From NCBI GenBank assembly GCA_024404095.1, contig JAKSQO010000007.1, positions 32,732-96,731 of the forward strand: 64,000 nt of DNA. The letters are read 5' to 3'. A program made the translations under genes and the position numbers. This document shows, piece by piece, positions 19,173 to 28,828 of the stretch. Positions within the stretch are counted from its first letter, which is position 1. Each line of letters starts with the position of its first letter. This DNA is from Clostridia bacterium. Lineage in GTDB: Bacteria > Bacillota > Clostridia > Oscillospirales > Acutalibacteraceae. Under the pieces are notes generated by a model, which did not search any database, was not told where the DNA came from, and saw only the letters and a program-made list of their open reading frames with translations.

Positions 19173-19895
19173 TTAATATACTCGTCTGCCGAAAAGTGAT
19201 GAACCGACTCTGACCATTGTTGAGCCCTCACGGACTGCATTCTCAAAGTCACCTGACATACCCATTGACAGAATATTCATGTTAACATTATCTAATTTTT
19301 TTGCCCTTATGTCAAGGAACATACCGTACATATTTGCAAAAAATTTACAATTTTCTTTATCATCGTCACAAATCGGCGGTATTGCCATCAATCCGTTTAT
19401 GCGAATTCCGTCAATTTCTGACATTTGATAAATATTATCCAGTATAGCCGAAGGGTCGATACCGAACTTACTGTCCTCACCGCCGATGTTGATTTCAACA
19501 AGAACATCGGTGATTATTCCCCTTTTAAGTGACTGCTTGCCGATTTCCGCCGCCACCTTAACGCTGTCAACGCTGTCAATCATATCCACCTCGCCGACAA
19601 TCTGACGCACCTTGTTTGTCTGCAAGTGTCCGATAAGATGCTTCTCCACTCCGTCAAGCTTCAGCTCGTCCCGCTTTCCGAGAAACTCCTGAACACGGTT
19701 TTCACCGATGAGATCAACACCGAGGTCGAGTGCATGATTGATATAAATGCTTTCAACCGTTTTGGTAACACCCATAAGGCGCACATCAGACGGATTTCTT
19801 CCGCTTTTAATTGCCGCCTCAGCGATTTTGTCTTTTATAATTTTGTAATTTTCTTCAATATCGTGAAAACGGGCCTCAACCCACGCTTTTTCCAT
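19173..19895 (-). CDS. YggS/PLPBP family pyridoxal-phosphate homeostasis protein
   Basis: A TIM-barrel PLP-binding protein (240 residues) with the PLP lysine in LMGVTKTVES (Lys45) and the family motifs LIGENRVQEFLGKRDEL near 80, HLIGHLQTNKVR near 107, and GLMAIPP plus SMGMSGDFENAVREGSTMVRVGSSLFG at the C-terminus. These proteins balance PLP pools rather than catalysing a known reaction. The gene (ylmE in Bacillus) sits directly upstream of sepF, as here. Its start overlaps the preceding HlyD-like gene by 20 bases. Confidence 0.95.
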   Translation of the reverse strand: MEKAWVEARFHDIEENYKIIKDKIAEAAIKSGRNPSDVRLMGVTKTVESIYINHALDLGVDLIGENRVQEFLGKRDELKLDGVEKHLIGHLQTNKVRQIVGEVDMIDSVDSVKVAAEIGKQSLKRGIITDVLVEINIGGEDSKFGIDPSAILDNIYQMSEIDGIRINGLMAIPPICDDDKENCKFFANMYGMFLDIRAKKLDNVNMNILSMGMSGDFENAVREGSTMVRVGSSLFGRRVY

Positions 19896-21156
19896 TTACA
19901 AGATTCCTGCCTTTCACAATGACTTCGTCATACCTCTGAATTGCAGAGTAAAGAGTCTTTTTTGTCTTTTTATCATATACAGCCTTTGTATTTGAATCAA
20001 CAATTACATAATCGCTGTCCTTCGGTGTATACAGCACATCAACCGCACGTGCCGTCATGACATCGCCTCGGAGAATGTATACAACATTAACCTTTTCGCC
20101 GTTATCAGCGGTAACACTTCTGATTGCCGTGCCCGGAACCTTGAATCCCGAATACTCGTTCAGAACAAGCTCCGCATTTATGCTTCTCATATTGGCATAG
20201 GTTTCGTTCATAAGATTACACGAAAGAACAAGAGCAACTCTTCCGTCGCTTTCCTCTGAAAGGCTTTCTACCGTAACCGCAATGCCCTCAATGCCGTAAA
20301 ACGGAAGATTGATTCTCATATTTTTACCGATTGAAAGTACTTTTGTATACTTGCTGTCAATCGTTGAAACAATGTACCACTTGTAGCTGCCGACGATTTT
20401 GCCCATTTTACCTGTCACGGTTGTCGGATTGGCCTTAAGCACACGGTCAACCTGTGAAACGGTTATCTCGTTTATGCTGTCATAGTTTACAGTTTTTTCG
20501 TATCCGTCAAGATGGCTGATGTAATAGCCCGAGATAGGAGCCGCAACATCGGACGGGTTTATGCGCTTAGATTCAAGCTCAGCAATCTTTTTGTCGACAG
20601 CTGAAATCTTGTCCGAATAATCGACGCTTCCGTCAGTTACAATCTGCTTTTCAGCAAGCTTGTCCTCAAGGTCGGCAATTTTTGTGTAAAGCTCGCTGTA
20701 ATCCGTCTTTCCTGTTGCGCTGAGCAGGTCAGCATAGCTTTTCTCAATTTCAACATTGAGCTTTTCGATATCAACCGTATTCATATGTGAGCTGTTGATA
20801 AGAGCTTCATATCGCTCCTTTTCGGCTTTCGCCTCTTTAAGCACCATATAATTTGCCGCTTCATCAGACGAGCTGCACACAATCGCAACGGAGTCACCGC
20901 TCGCAACACGTTTTCCGTCCGACACAAGCGGAACAACTGTGCCCGAGGTCTGACCGTCAATGTATTCCTCATCTCTGACGATAAACGCATCCATGGAAAT
21001 CTTGTCCTGCTGAACAACTTCATCTGCCGTCATTGTTTCGTAGGATTTGTAATTTGAAGTAAAAATATCATGAAAAAGATAAATCATTATAGAAACGACA
21101 AGAACCACGCATACAATATTCAAAAGCTTGCTTTTCTTTGCTTTGCCGTCATTCAT
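19876..21156 (-). CDS. HlyD-like membrane-anchored protein of the division cluster
   Basis: The 426-residue protein has one N-terminal transmembrane segment at about 11-30. An outer part follows with a biotinyl-lipoyl-like start (VVPLVSDGKRVASGDSVAIV, near 75), a coiled-coil hairpin (about 105-190), a return strand (VAAPISGYYISHLDGYE), and beta-rich domains, as in HlyD/RND periplasmic adaptors. No ABC or RND partner is adjacent; it lies instead between miaA and yggS-sepF-divIVA. A role in division or envelope assembly is inferred from position. It overlaps miaA by four bases (ATGA). Confidence 0.75.
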   Translation of the reverse strand: MNDGKAKKSKLLNIVCVVLVVSIMIYLFHDIFTSNYKSYETMTADEVVQQDKISMDAFIVRDEEYIDGQTSGTVVPLVSDGKRVASGDSVAIVCSSSDEAANYMVLKEAKAEKERYEALINSSHMNTVDIEKLNVEIEKSYADLLSATGKTDYSELYTKIADLEDKLAEKQIVTDGSVDYSDKISAVDKKIAELESKRINPSDVAAPISGYYISHLDGYEKTVNYDSINEITVSQVDRVLKANPTTVTGKMGKIVGSYKWYIVSTIDSKYTKVLSIGKNMRINLPFYGIEGIAVTVESLSEESDGRVALVLSCNLMNETYANMRSINAELVLNEYSGFKVPGTAIRSVTADNGEKVNVVYILRGDVMTARAVDVLYTPKDSDYVIVDSNTKAVYDKKTKKTLYSAIQRYDEVIVKGRNLVNGKSVG

Positions 21157-22100
21157 AAGGCTTCTCCTTTCAGAAATTCTTCCGTAAGTCTGAACGCTTC
21201 GCTGTAAAGCTGTTCTTTCTGTTCATATTTGTCAATAAACAGCCAATTTATGCAATCATTGCGTCTGAACCACGTCAGCTGTCTTTTTGCATAACGTCTT
21301 GTAGACTGTTTAAGGTTATTCACCGCTTCGTCAAGTGACAGCACACCGTCAAAGTAAGGCTTAAGCTCCTTGCAGCCTATCGCCTGTGATGATGTCGCTG
21401 TATTTTCCTTTGCAAGGTACTCCCTTGCCTCCTGCTCGAGTCCCATACTCAGCATTATATCAACCCGTCGGTTGATTCTGTCATACAGGAACTGCCTGTA
21501 CGTCGCGTCAAGTCCGAGCCAAAGAACATTATAGGGACTATCGGCATGGGAATTTTTTATCTGCTCTGTCATGGTAATCCCCGAGGAATACCACAACTCC
21601 AATGCACGCAAAATACGTTTGACATTATTCGGGTGCATTTTTGAAGCATATTCCGGGTCGATTCTGCGAAGCTCTTCGAGAAGTGCTTCAATACCCTCGG
21701 ATTCTGCACGGCATCTGAGCTTTTCACGCAATTCGCCGTTAAATGAATCCTCGGTAAGCTGTATGTTATTCAGAAGTGTATCAAGATAAAGACCTGTACC
21801 GCCTACAACAACAGGCAGTTTTCCGCGCGAATGAATGTCCGCAATCGCCTCGCCTGCCATACGCTGATATTCGGCAACGCTGAAGCTCTCGGTATCGGGC
21901 AGAAAATCCATCATGTGATGCGGCACACCTTTTTTCTCTTTCACGGACGGCTTTGCCGTAGCAATATCCATTCCTTTATAAATCTGCATTGAGTCCGCTG
22001 ACACGGCTTCACCGTTGAATTTAAGACATATTTCAACAGCAAGGTCAGATTTACCCGATGCGGTTGGACCGACAACGGCAATGACGGGTATTCTGTTCAT
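21153..22100 (-). CDS. miaA: tRNA dimethylallyltransferase
   Basis: MiaA adds the isopentenyl group to A37 of tRNAs reading UNN codons. Its P-loop VGPTASGKSDLAV is at residues 10-22, the DSMQIYKGMDIATAKPS segment near 36, HHMMDFLP near 63, and the catalytic TNKxAR-type region is represented by QSTRRYAKRQLTWFRRN near 272. Length 315 is normal. MiaB, encoded at 27253-28680 in the same array, methylthiolates this product, so both steps of ms2i6A37 synthesis are here. A GGAGG site precedes the ATG. Confidence 0.97.
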   Translation of the reverse strand: MNRIPVIAVVGPTASGKSDLAVEICLKFNGEAVSADSMQIYKGMDIATAKPSVKEKKGVPHHMMDFLPDTESFSVAEYQRMAGEAIADIHSRGKLPVVVGGTGLYLDTLLNNIQLTEDSFNGELREKLRCRAESEGIEALLEELRRIDPEYASKMHPNNVKRILRALELWYSSGITMTEQIKNSHADSPYNVLWLGLDATYRQFLYDRINRRVDIMLSMGLEQEAREYLAKENTATSSQAIGCKELKPYFDGVLSLDEAVNNLKQSTRRYAKRQLTWFRRNDCINWLFIDKYEQKEQLYSEAFRLTEEFLKGEAL

Positions 22101-22120
22101 CGGTTGTCGCCTCCGTTTAG

Positions 22121-24115
22121 TTATACTCTTCCGAAATTCTTTTCTATTTCATGTTTTGTAAGTTCAATAAGAACAGGTCTGCCGTGAGGGCAGTAACGTA
22201 TGTCAGGGTTATTCAGAAGCTTTTCAACGAACCTTTCAAGCTCGTATTCGCTTGTTTTGTCCCCTGCCTTAATAGCCGCTCTGCAAGCGGTTGAATGGTA
22301 AATCCAGTCAAGCTTTTCGGGCACAAGCTCACGTCTGCTGTTGACAAGATATGCCGCAAGCTCGACAATTACAGAAGCGATATCGCTGTCTGCAACCGCT
22401 GTCGGGCACTCGCTGACAAGCACCATTCCGCTGCCGAAGTCCTGCACACCGTAGCCTGCCTTTTCAAGCAGCTCAAGGCTGTCAAGCACCGCCGAATACT
22501 CTTCCTTGCTGAGTGTTACTGTCACAGGAACAAGAAGCATCTGTGTTTCAATTCCGTCACGGTTCTCACGGAATTTCTCAAAAAGCATTCTTTCGTGCGC
22601 CGCGTGCTTGTCGATAAGCAGTAGCTTATTTCCCTGCTCGACAAGAATATATGTTTTAAAAGCCTCACCGATAACTCTGTACGGTTCAGCCTCAGGAACA
22701 GTTTCCTTTTCGACTTCAACCGCCTGAGTTTCTTCTGCAACTTCAGCTTTTTTCTCCGTCTTAGCTTCTTCAATTACAGTCGGTTCAGGTTCTTTTATTT
22801 CAACTTCAATCTTTTTTTCTTCAATTATTTCTGTTTTGGGCTCTTCTTTTATTCCAGGCTTTTTCGGAGCTGTCGAAATCAAGTCGATTTCATCGCTCTC
22901 AACCTTAAAATGCGATTCATTTTTAAAGGTTACAGATGTCTGCACGGCAGGCTTCTTTTCGGGAACGGTTTCTTTTCTGTATTCCGTTGCTGTTTTCTTG
23001 CTCCAGAAATCATCCCTTTTAACCTGTTCAAGCTGTTGATTGTAGATTTTCAGCTGTTCGCCGCTTGTCGGCTGAGGCATAAACTGCCTGTTAACCTTCT
23101 GCTGAAGATTAGCCTGCACACGGCTGTCGCCCTGCTGTAAAGCAGATTTAGTACAGTAGTAAACCGCATTAAAAATCAGCTTTTCATTAGCAAAACGAAC
23201 CTCCGTTTTAGCAGGATGGACATTGACATCCACACTCTTTGCGTGAGCTTCGATGTTGAGCACACACGCAGGGAACTTGCCGACCATAATCTGATTTTTA
23301 TATGCTTCCTCGAGTGCCGCCATGCCTGTTCGGGTCTTGATAAAACGGTTATTAAGGAAGAAAAACTGCATACTTCTGCTCGGGCGTGCGCTGAACGGCT
23401 TTGAAACAAAGCCTGTCACTTTTATGCCCTCAAGCTCGTATTCGGCAGGGATAAGCCCCGATGCAAAATCCTTGCCGAGAACTGTGTATATCGCCCCTTT
23501 AAGGTTGCCGTCACCCGAAGTAAAAAGCACATCCTTACCGTCACGGATAAATCTGACGCTTACCTCGGGGTGAGAAAGCGCAACCCTGTCAACAACACCT
23601 GCGACCGCATTGGCTTCGGTGACATCCTTTTTGAGAAATTTCATTCGTGCAGGAGTATTGTAGAAAATGTCGCGTATAATCAGCGTTGAACCTGACGGAC
23701 AGCCTGCATCGTCAATGAGGATTTCCTCACCGCCCTCGATACAATAGCGTGTGCCGATTTCTTCATTTTCCGCCTTTGTCATCATCTCAACTCTTGAAAC
23801 TGCCGCTATTGAAGCAAGAGCTTCGCCACGGAAGCCGAGAGTATAAATTGCATTCAGGTCATCCTCGGTTGAAATTTTGCTTGTTGCGTGGCTGATAAAA
23901 GCCTTGCGTATATTTGCGCGGTCAATTCCGCATCCGTTATCCGTAATGCGTATGTAGGTTATTCCTCCGCGCTGAATTTCGAGAGTGATTTTTGTTGCGC
24001 CTGCATCGATTGAGTTTTCCATAATTTCCTTGACAATAGAGGCAGGTCTTTCGACAACCTCACCTGCGGCAATCAGCTCGGCAAGATGCTTCGGAAGTAT
24101 ATTTATTTCAGGCAC
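22121..24115 (-). CDS. mutL: DNA mismatch repair protein MutL
   Basis: The GHKL ATPase N-domain shows EIMENSIDAGATKI near 30, DNGCGI near 58, and GFRGEALASI near 94. A poorly conserved Glu/Lys/Pro-rich linker spans about 330-475. The C-terminal endonuclease motif reads DKHAAHERMLFE (family DQHAxxExxxxE with Q replaced by K), and CPHGRP near 640 completes the metal site, so the nicking activity is probably intact. The start is GTG with a CGGAGTGA ribosome site. It follows mutS after 29 bases. 664 residues. Confidence 0.97.
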   Translation of the reverse strand: MPEINILPKHLAELIAAGEVVERPASIVKEIMENSIDAGATKITLEIQRGGITYIRITDNGCGIDRANIRKAFISHATSKISTEDDLNAIYTLGFRGEALASIAAVSRVEMMTKAENEEIGTRYCIEGGEEILIDDAGCPSGSTLIIRDIFYNTPARMKFLKKDVTEANAVAGVVDRVALSHPEVSVRFIRDGKDVLFTSGDGNLKGAIYTVLGKDFASGLIPAEYELEGIKVTGFVSKPFSARPSRSMQFFFLNNRFIKTRTGMAALEEAYKNQIMVGKFPACVLNIEAHAKSVDVNVHPAKTEVRFANEKLIFNAVYYCTKSALQQGDSRVQANLQQKVNRQFMPQPTSGEQLKIYNQQLEQVKRDDFWSKKTATEYRKETVPEKKPAVQTSVTFKNESHFKVESDEIDLISTAPKKPGIKEEPKTEIIEEKKIEVEIKEPEPTVIEEAKTEKKAEVAEETQAVEVEKETVPEAEPYRVIGEAFKTYILVEQGNKLLLIDKHAAHERMLFEKFRENRDGIETQMLLVPVTVTLSKEEYSAVLDSLELLEKAGYGVQDFGSGMVLVSECPTAVADSDIASVIVELAAYLVNSRRELVPEKLDWIYHSTACRAAIKAGDKTSEYELERFVEKLLNNPDIRYCPHGRPVLIELTKHEIEKNFGRV

Positions 24116-24144
24116 AAAATCACTCCGTTTCTGAATTTACTGTG

Positions 24145-26751
24145 TTATATTTTCTCCGCTTCAAGCTTCAGCTCATAGAGCTTCTGAAGTGCTTCAATCG
24201 GAGTTAAAGTGTTGACGTCAAGTGCTTTAAGCTTGTCAACAATTTCGCTTCCTGCGTTTGAGCCGAAGCTTATCTGCATCTCCTCAGGCTGAGCCTCAAC
24301 GGTTCGTACAACCGTAACAACTCCGTTTTCCTCAAGCTCCTTGAGAATTGCTTTTGCACGGTTTACAACCGCATTCGGTACACCTGCAAGCTTTGCAACC
24401 TCAATACCGTAGCTTCCGTCTGCTCCGCCGCGAATAATACGGCGCAGGAATGTTATATCGTCGCCGCGTTTCTTCACGGCAATATTATAATTCTTCGCAC
24501 CGTCAATCTCATTTTCAAGCTCGGTCAGCTCGTGATAATGCGTTGCAAAGAGGGTTTTCGCACCTAATTTCTTCTTATCGGCGGCAAACTCAAGCACCGC
24601 ACGGGCAATGCTCATTCCGTCAAATGTCGAAGTACCTCTGCCTATCTCGTCAAAAATAAGCAGGCTGTTCTGTGTTGCGTTTGTAAGAATGTTTGCGACC
24701 TCGCTCATCTCGACCATAAATGTCGACTGTCCCGAAGCAAGATCATCCGATGCACCTACACGGGTAAAAATGCTGTCAACAATGCCTATCTGCGCACTCG
24801 ATGCTGGAACAAAGCTTCCGCACTGAGCCATAAGCACGATAAGCGCAACCTGACGCATATAGGTTGATTTACCTGCCATATTCGGACCTGTGATAATAGC
24901 ACATCTGTTGTCACGGCAGTCAAGCTCAGTGTCGTTCGGTACAAAAGGAGAATCCTTGACCATCTTCTCAACAACAGGATGTCTGCCGTCCTTGATAATA
25001 AGCTCATGTCCATCCGTCATAACAGGACAGGTGTAGTTGTTTTTGAGTGCCACGTTGGCAAGTGAACAGAGAACATCAATCTCTGCCACAGCGTGTGCTG
25101 TTTTCTGTATTCTGTAAAGCTCGGAGGCAACCTTTGCTCTGACCTGAGTAAAGATTTCATACTCGAGCTTAACAATTCTTTCCTGTGCGCCGAGAACCTT
25201 TGATTCAAGGTCCTTGAGCTCACTTGTGATGTATCTCTCGCAATTCGCAAGGGTCTGTTTTCTTATATATTCCTCGGGTACAAGCTCCTTGAAAGCGTTC
25301 GGCACTTCGATATAATAACCGAAAACTCTGTTGTATCCGATTTTCAGCTTTTTGATGCCTGTTTTTTCCTGCTCTGCCTGCTGAACGGCGGCAATATAGC
25401 CCTTACCGTTGTTGACAATGTCTCGGAGTGAATCAAGCTCCTCGTTGAAGCCGTCCTTTATCATGCCGCCCTCACGAACGGTGAACGGAGGTTCTTCGTC
25501 GATTGAGCTGTCAATTAGCCCGCCTATGTCCTCAAGCAGGTCAATCTGAGAATAAAGCTCATTAAGCAGCGCCGAGCGACAGCCCGATATTCTCTCCTTA
25601 ATTGCAGGAAGTCTTGTAATCGTTGCCCAGAGTGAGCGCAGTTCCTTTGCGTTTGCCGTTTCGTAAATGATACGTGCCATAAGGCGCTCCATATCATTTA
25701 CATCGGAAACGTTTTCGATTTCCTCGTTAAGCAGAAGGCTGTCATTCACAAATTCGGCAACTGCGTTGTGCCTTTTGGATATTTTAGCAATGTTGAGCAG
25801 CGGCTGTTCAATCCAGCTGCGGATAAGCCGCTTGCCCATTGCTGTTTTTGTTTTATCAAGCACCCACAGAAGAGTTCCCCTCTTCTCACGGTTGCGCATT
25901 GTTTCCGTCAGCTCGAGATTGCGTCTTGAAGAAAAGTCAATCTTCATAAATCGGCTGTCAGAATAGAAATCAATCTCGCGGATGTTTTCAAGTCCCGATT
26001 TCTGCACCTCGGTAAGATAATCAATCGTAGCACCGAGAGCGCATACAGCCTCGTTATTACCCTCAATTCCAAGCTCTGTAAGACTCTTCTTAAAATGGTC
26101 GGTAATAATCTGACGGCAGTAATCAATGTTGATTTTTTCCGAATCAATTTCGTCAGCGGTACACTCAATGCGATTCTTTATGAAGTCGCGAACCTTTTCA
26201 CACTTCACGGTTTCTGCATTGTAGCGCACCTCGGTCGGCATATATCTGCCGATTTCGTTGACTATTTTGGAAGCGGGATTTTTTTCATCAATCTGAGTGA
26301 GATTAAGCTCGCCTGTTGAAACATCAGCAAAGCAGATACCTGCCGACTGTCCGTTGAGCCATATACAGCAAAGGAAATTATTCTTCGATTCATCAAGCAT
26401 ACTGCTTTCAATAACAGTACCCGGTGTATGAATACGGATAACATCACGCTTTACAATACCCTTTGCAAGCGCAGGATCCTCCGTCTGTTCACAGATAGCA
26501 ACCTTATAGCCACGGGCAACAAGTCTTGCAATATAGGAATCAACGCTGTGGAACGGAACACCGCACATCGGCGCACGCTCCTCCTGTCCGCAGTCTCTTC
26601 CTGTCAATACAAGCTCTAGCTCTCTTGAAGCGGTCTTGGCATCCTCAAAGAACATCTCATAGAAGTCACCGAGTCTGAACATAAGAATGGTGTCCTGATA
26701 GTTCTTTTTAATTTCAAGATACTGCTTCATCATCGGCGTCATTTCTGCCAT
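24145..26751 (-). CDS. mutS: DNA mismatch repair protein MutS
   Basis: MutS recognises mispairs and recruits MutL. The mismatch-reading Phe-x-Glu is in LGDFYEMFFEDAK near residue 30. The lever/clamp region follows, and the ATPase domain has GPNMAGKSTYMRQ near 610, FMVEMSEVANIL, and DEIGRGTSTFDGMSIARAVLE. Start at the ATG at 26751 (868 residues) matches the family beginning MAEMTPMMKQYL. The longer GTG reading is touching the GGGAG ribosome site and is rejected. Order miaB-ymcA-mutS-mutL mirrors Bacillus. Confidence 0.96.
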   Translation of the reverse strand: MAEMTPMMKQYLEIKKNYQDTILMFRLGDFYEMFFEDAKTASRELELVLTGRDCGQEERAPMCGVPFHSVDSYIARLVARGYKVAICEQTEDPALAKGIVKRDVIRIHTPGTVIESSMLDESKNNFLCCIWLNGQSAGICFADVSTGELNLTQIDEKNPASKIVNEIGRYMPTEVRYNAETVKCEKVRDFIKNRIECTADEIDSEKINIDYCRQIITDHFKKSLTELGIEGNNEAVCALGATIDYLTEVQKSGLENIREIDFYSDSRFMKIDFSSRRNLELTETMRNREKRGTLLWVLDKTKTAMGKRLIRSWIEQPLLNIAKISKRHNAVAEFVNDSLLLNEEIENVSDVNDMERLMARIIYETANAKELRSLWATITRLPAIKERISGCRSALLNELYSQIDLLEDIGGLIDSSIDEEPPFTVREGGMIKDGFNEELDSLRDIVNNGKGYIAAVQQAEQEKTGIKKLKIGYNRVFGYYIEVPNAFKELVPEEYIRKQTLANCERYITSELKDLESKVLGAQERIVKLEYEIFTQVRAKVASELYRIQKTAHAVAEIDVLCSLANVALKNNYTCPVMTDGHELIIKDGRHPVVEKMVKDSPFVPNDTELDCRDNRCAIITGPNMAGKSTYMRQVALIVLMAQCGSFVPASSAQIGIVDSIFTRVGASDDLASGQSTFMVEMSEVANILTNATQNSLLIFDEIGRGTSTFDGMSIARAVLEFAADKKKLGAKTLFATHYHELTELENEIDGAKNYNIAVKKRGDDITFLRRIIRGGADGSYGIEVAKLAGVPNAVVNRAKAILKELEENGVVTVVRTVEAQPEEMQISFGSNAGSEIVDKLKALDVNTLTPIEALQKLYELKLEAEKI

Positions 26752-26798
26752 TGTCTTTCTCACTCCCGAAATCTAAACGTAAAAAATAATTTCTTCAA

Positions 26799-27209
26799 TT
26801 AGTGGCAGCCGCCGCATGAGCCGCACTCACCTGAGCAATGATGCTCCTCCTGAGGCTCGCAGGTTGCAGGATCCTCACCCTGAACGCAGAGAGAAAGAAT
26901 AGCTGTGATGTGGTTCATCATTGCGTCAACTTCCTGTCTTGCTGCTTCGTACTTCTGCATATTTTCGTTTGCCATTACAGCCTGGTAAACCTCTGTGAAC
27001 TCCTTGTCGTATGCCTGGAGCTTCTGCTCATCTGCATCGTCCTTTGCAGCCTCGTGCTGATATGACATATGGATAAGCTGAATCTTGTTGATCATATCGT
27101 TGAGGTCTGTGTCAGCCTCGTTAACCTTTCTTGCCTCGTGGAAAGCAAGGTAACGCTCGTCCTGCTGAATTGCCGCACCAAGCTGTCTTGTGATTTCAAT
27201 AATGTCCAT
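26799..27209 (-). CDS. YlbF/YmcA family protein with a Cys/His-rich tail
   Basis: Helical residues 1-108 match the YlbF/YmcA family (RicA/RicF in Bacillus), whose members form a complex with YaaT that binds 4Fe-4S clusters and affects mRNA processing, biofilm, competence and sporulation. The location between miaB and mutS is the conserved ymcA position. The last 30 residues carry six cysteines (108, 117, 125, 129, 132, 135) and three histidines in a HHCSGECGSCGGCH-type tail. This could hold a metal or Fe-S cluster; that is inference. 136 residues. Confidence 0.85.
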   Translation of the reverse strand: MDIIEITRQLGAAIQQDERYLAFHEARKVNEADTDLNDMINKIQLIHMSYQHEAAKDDADEQKLQAYDKEFTEVYQAVMANENMQKYEAARQEVDAMMNHITAILSLCVQGEDPATCEPQEEHHCSGECGSCGGCH

Positions 27210-27252
27210 TGTTAAAACTCCTTAATATTATTTATAATAAATTATTATTACC

Positions 27253-28680
27253 TTAAACAAGCTCGCCTCTGACTATCCATGTCAGCGGCTCGGTTACCTT
27301 AACCTCACAGAACTGTCCGAGCACATCTCTGCCCTCAACCTCGGGAAATTCAATCATGACATTACCCTGTGTTCTGCCGTTAAGTATTCCGTCACGTGCA
27401 TAGCCTTCGCAAAGCACGGTATATATTTTATCCTTCATTTTTGCGGTGCGTTCGCCTGCAATCTTTTCCTGAAGGTCGGTAAGCTCCTTGAACCACCTTC
27501 CCTTTTCATCACGTGAAATCGGGTCGGGCATTTCAGCCGCCTTTGTTCCCGGACGTGACGAGAAAATGAAGGTATAAAGCGAAGTAAACTGAACCTTTTC
27601 GATAAGTGTGAGCGTATCCTTGAACTCCTCATAGGTTTCACCCGGGAAGCCGACAATTACATCACTCGTCATTGAAAGTCCCGGCATCACCTTGCGTGCA
27701 TACTCTGCAAGCTCGAGGTACTGCTCTCTTGTATATCTGCGGTTCATCTCTTCAAGCACTCTGTTGTTGCCGCTCTGGAACGGCAGGTGAAGGTGCTTCG
27801 CAACCTTGTCGCACTCAGCCATTGTGTCAAGCAGTTCCTTTGAACAGTCCTTCGGGTGTGAAGTCATAAACCGGATTATAAAGTCACCCTCAAGGTCATT
27901 TATCTGCCTCAACAGCTTTGCAAAATTTATATCGCAATCAAGGTTCTTGCCGTACGAATTGACGTTCTGACCGAGAAGAGTTATATCCTTACAGCCCATT
28001 GCAATGAGTTCTTTCGCCTCGGCGATAATATCCTCGGGCTCACGGCTTCGCTCTCTGCCCTTGACATACGGCACGATACAATAACTGCAAAAATTGTTGC
28101 AGCCGTACATTATCGGCAGCCAGCCCTTGATTACTCCGTCACGGTGAACAGGAAGATTCTCAGCAATTACGCCGTCACCGTCGGGACATTCAAATACCCT
28201 CTTACCTGTGCAAAGTACACGGTACATAAGCTCGGGCAGCTTGTGAATAACATGAGTGCCGAAAACCAAATCGACAAACGGATAGCTTTTTCTGATTTTT
28301 TCAACTACTCTCTCCTGCTGCATCATGCAGCCGCAAAGAGCTATTATCAGGTCTGGATTCTGCTTCTTAAGCTTTTTAATCGCTCCGACATTTCCGTATA
28401 TTCTGTCCTCTGCGTGTTCACGTATAGCACAGGTGTTATATAAAATAAGACTTGCTTCTTCTATGTTTTCGGTAAATCCGTAGCCGAGCGTTTCAAGAAT
28501 ACCCTTGATTCTTTCTCCGTCAGATACGTTTCCCTGACATCCGTAGGTGTGCACAAACGCAAGAGGCCTGTCACTGAATCTTGAAGTAATAACCGAACCG
28601 ACAAGAGCAGTATACTCTTTCTGTCTTTTCAGCTCCTCGTCGGAAACCTTACAGCTTTTTTTCGGTTTGTTCCCGTCCAC
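27253..28680 (-). CDS. miaB: tRNA-2-methylthio-N6-dimethylallyladenosine synthase
   Basis: MiaB is the radical-SAM methylthiotransferase completing ms2i6A37 on tRNA. The N-terminal UPF0004 domain supplies three cluster cysteines (TYGCQGN, YNTCAIRE, LCGCMMQQE), the radical-SAM triad is CNNFCSYC near residue 195, and a TRAM domain ends the protein. The frame extends upstream, but AGAGAGGTG six bases before a GTG at 28680 gives 475 residues and agrees with the mapped promoter. It is first in the long - strand array. Confidence 0.96.
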   Translation of the reverse strand: MDGNKPKKSCKVSDEELKRQKEYTALVGSVITSRFSDRPLAFVHTYGCQGNVSDGERIKGILETLGYGFTENIEEASLILYNTCAIREHAEDRIYGNVGAIKKLKKQNPDLIIALCGCMMQQERVVEKIRKSYPFVDLVFGTHVIHKLPELMYRVLCTGKRVFECPDGDGVIAENLPVHRDGVIKGWLPIMYGCNNFCSYCIVPYVKGRERSREPEDIIAEAKELIAMGCKDITLLGQNVNSYGKNLDCDINFAKLLRQINDLEGDFIIRFMTSHPKDCSKELLDTMAECDKVAKHLHLPFQSGNNRVLEEMNRRYTREQYLELAEYARKVMPGLSMTSDVIVGFPGETYEEFKDTLTLIEKVQFTSLYTFIFSSRPGTKAAEMPDPISRDEKGRWFKELTDLQEKIAGERTAKMKDKIYTVLCEGYARDGILNGRTQGNVMIEFPEVEGRDVLGQFCEVKVTEPLTWIVRGELV

Positions 28681-28714
28681 AAGCGACACCTCTCTTTTTA
28701 ACAATAACCACTAT

Positions 28715-28743
28715 ATTATAACTTAATAATAAAAATATTGCAA
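28715..28743 (-). promoter_or_regulatory. Sigma-A-type promoter of miaB and the long - strand array
   Basis: On the - strand TTGCAA (28738-28743), a 17-bp spacer and TATAAT (28715-28720) precede miaB. Transcription would begin near 28708, leaving a leader of about 28 bases with the AGAGAGGTG site. It is the clearest promoter for all genes down to 5210. Confidence 0.75.
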
Positions 28744-28776
28744 CAGAAATATTGTTATTTAGCATAAACTTTTTCA

Positions 28777-28805
28777 TTGAACAATTTTGATAATAATGTT
28801 ATAAT
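28777..28805 (+). promoter_or_regulatory. Sigma-A-type promoter of the divergent glycosyltransferase
   Basis: TTGAAC (28777-28782), 17 bp, and TATAAT (28800-28805). The predicted start point near 28812 supports the TTG codon at 28829 rather than the earlier in-frame TTG at 28811. Confidence 0.8.
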
Positions 28806-28828
28806 AAAACTTGAGGACGGTGATATCT

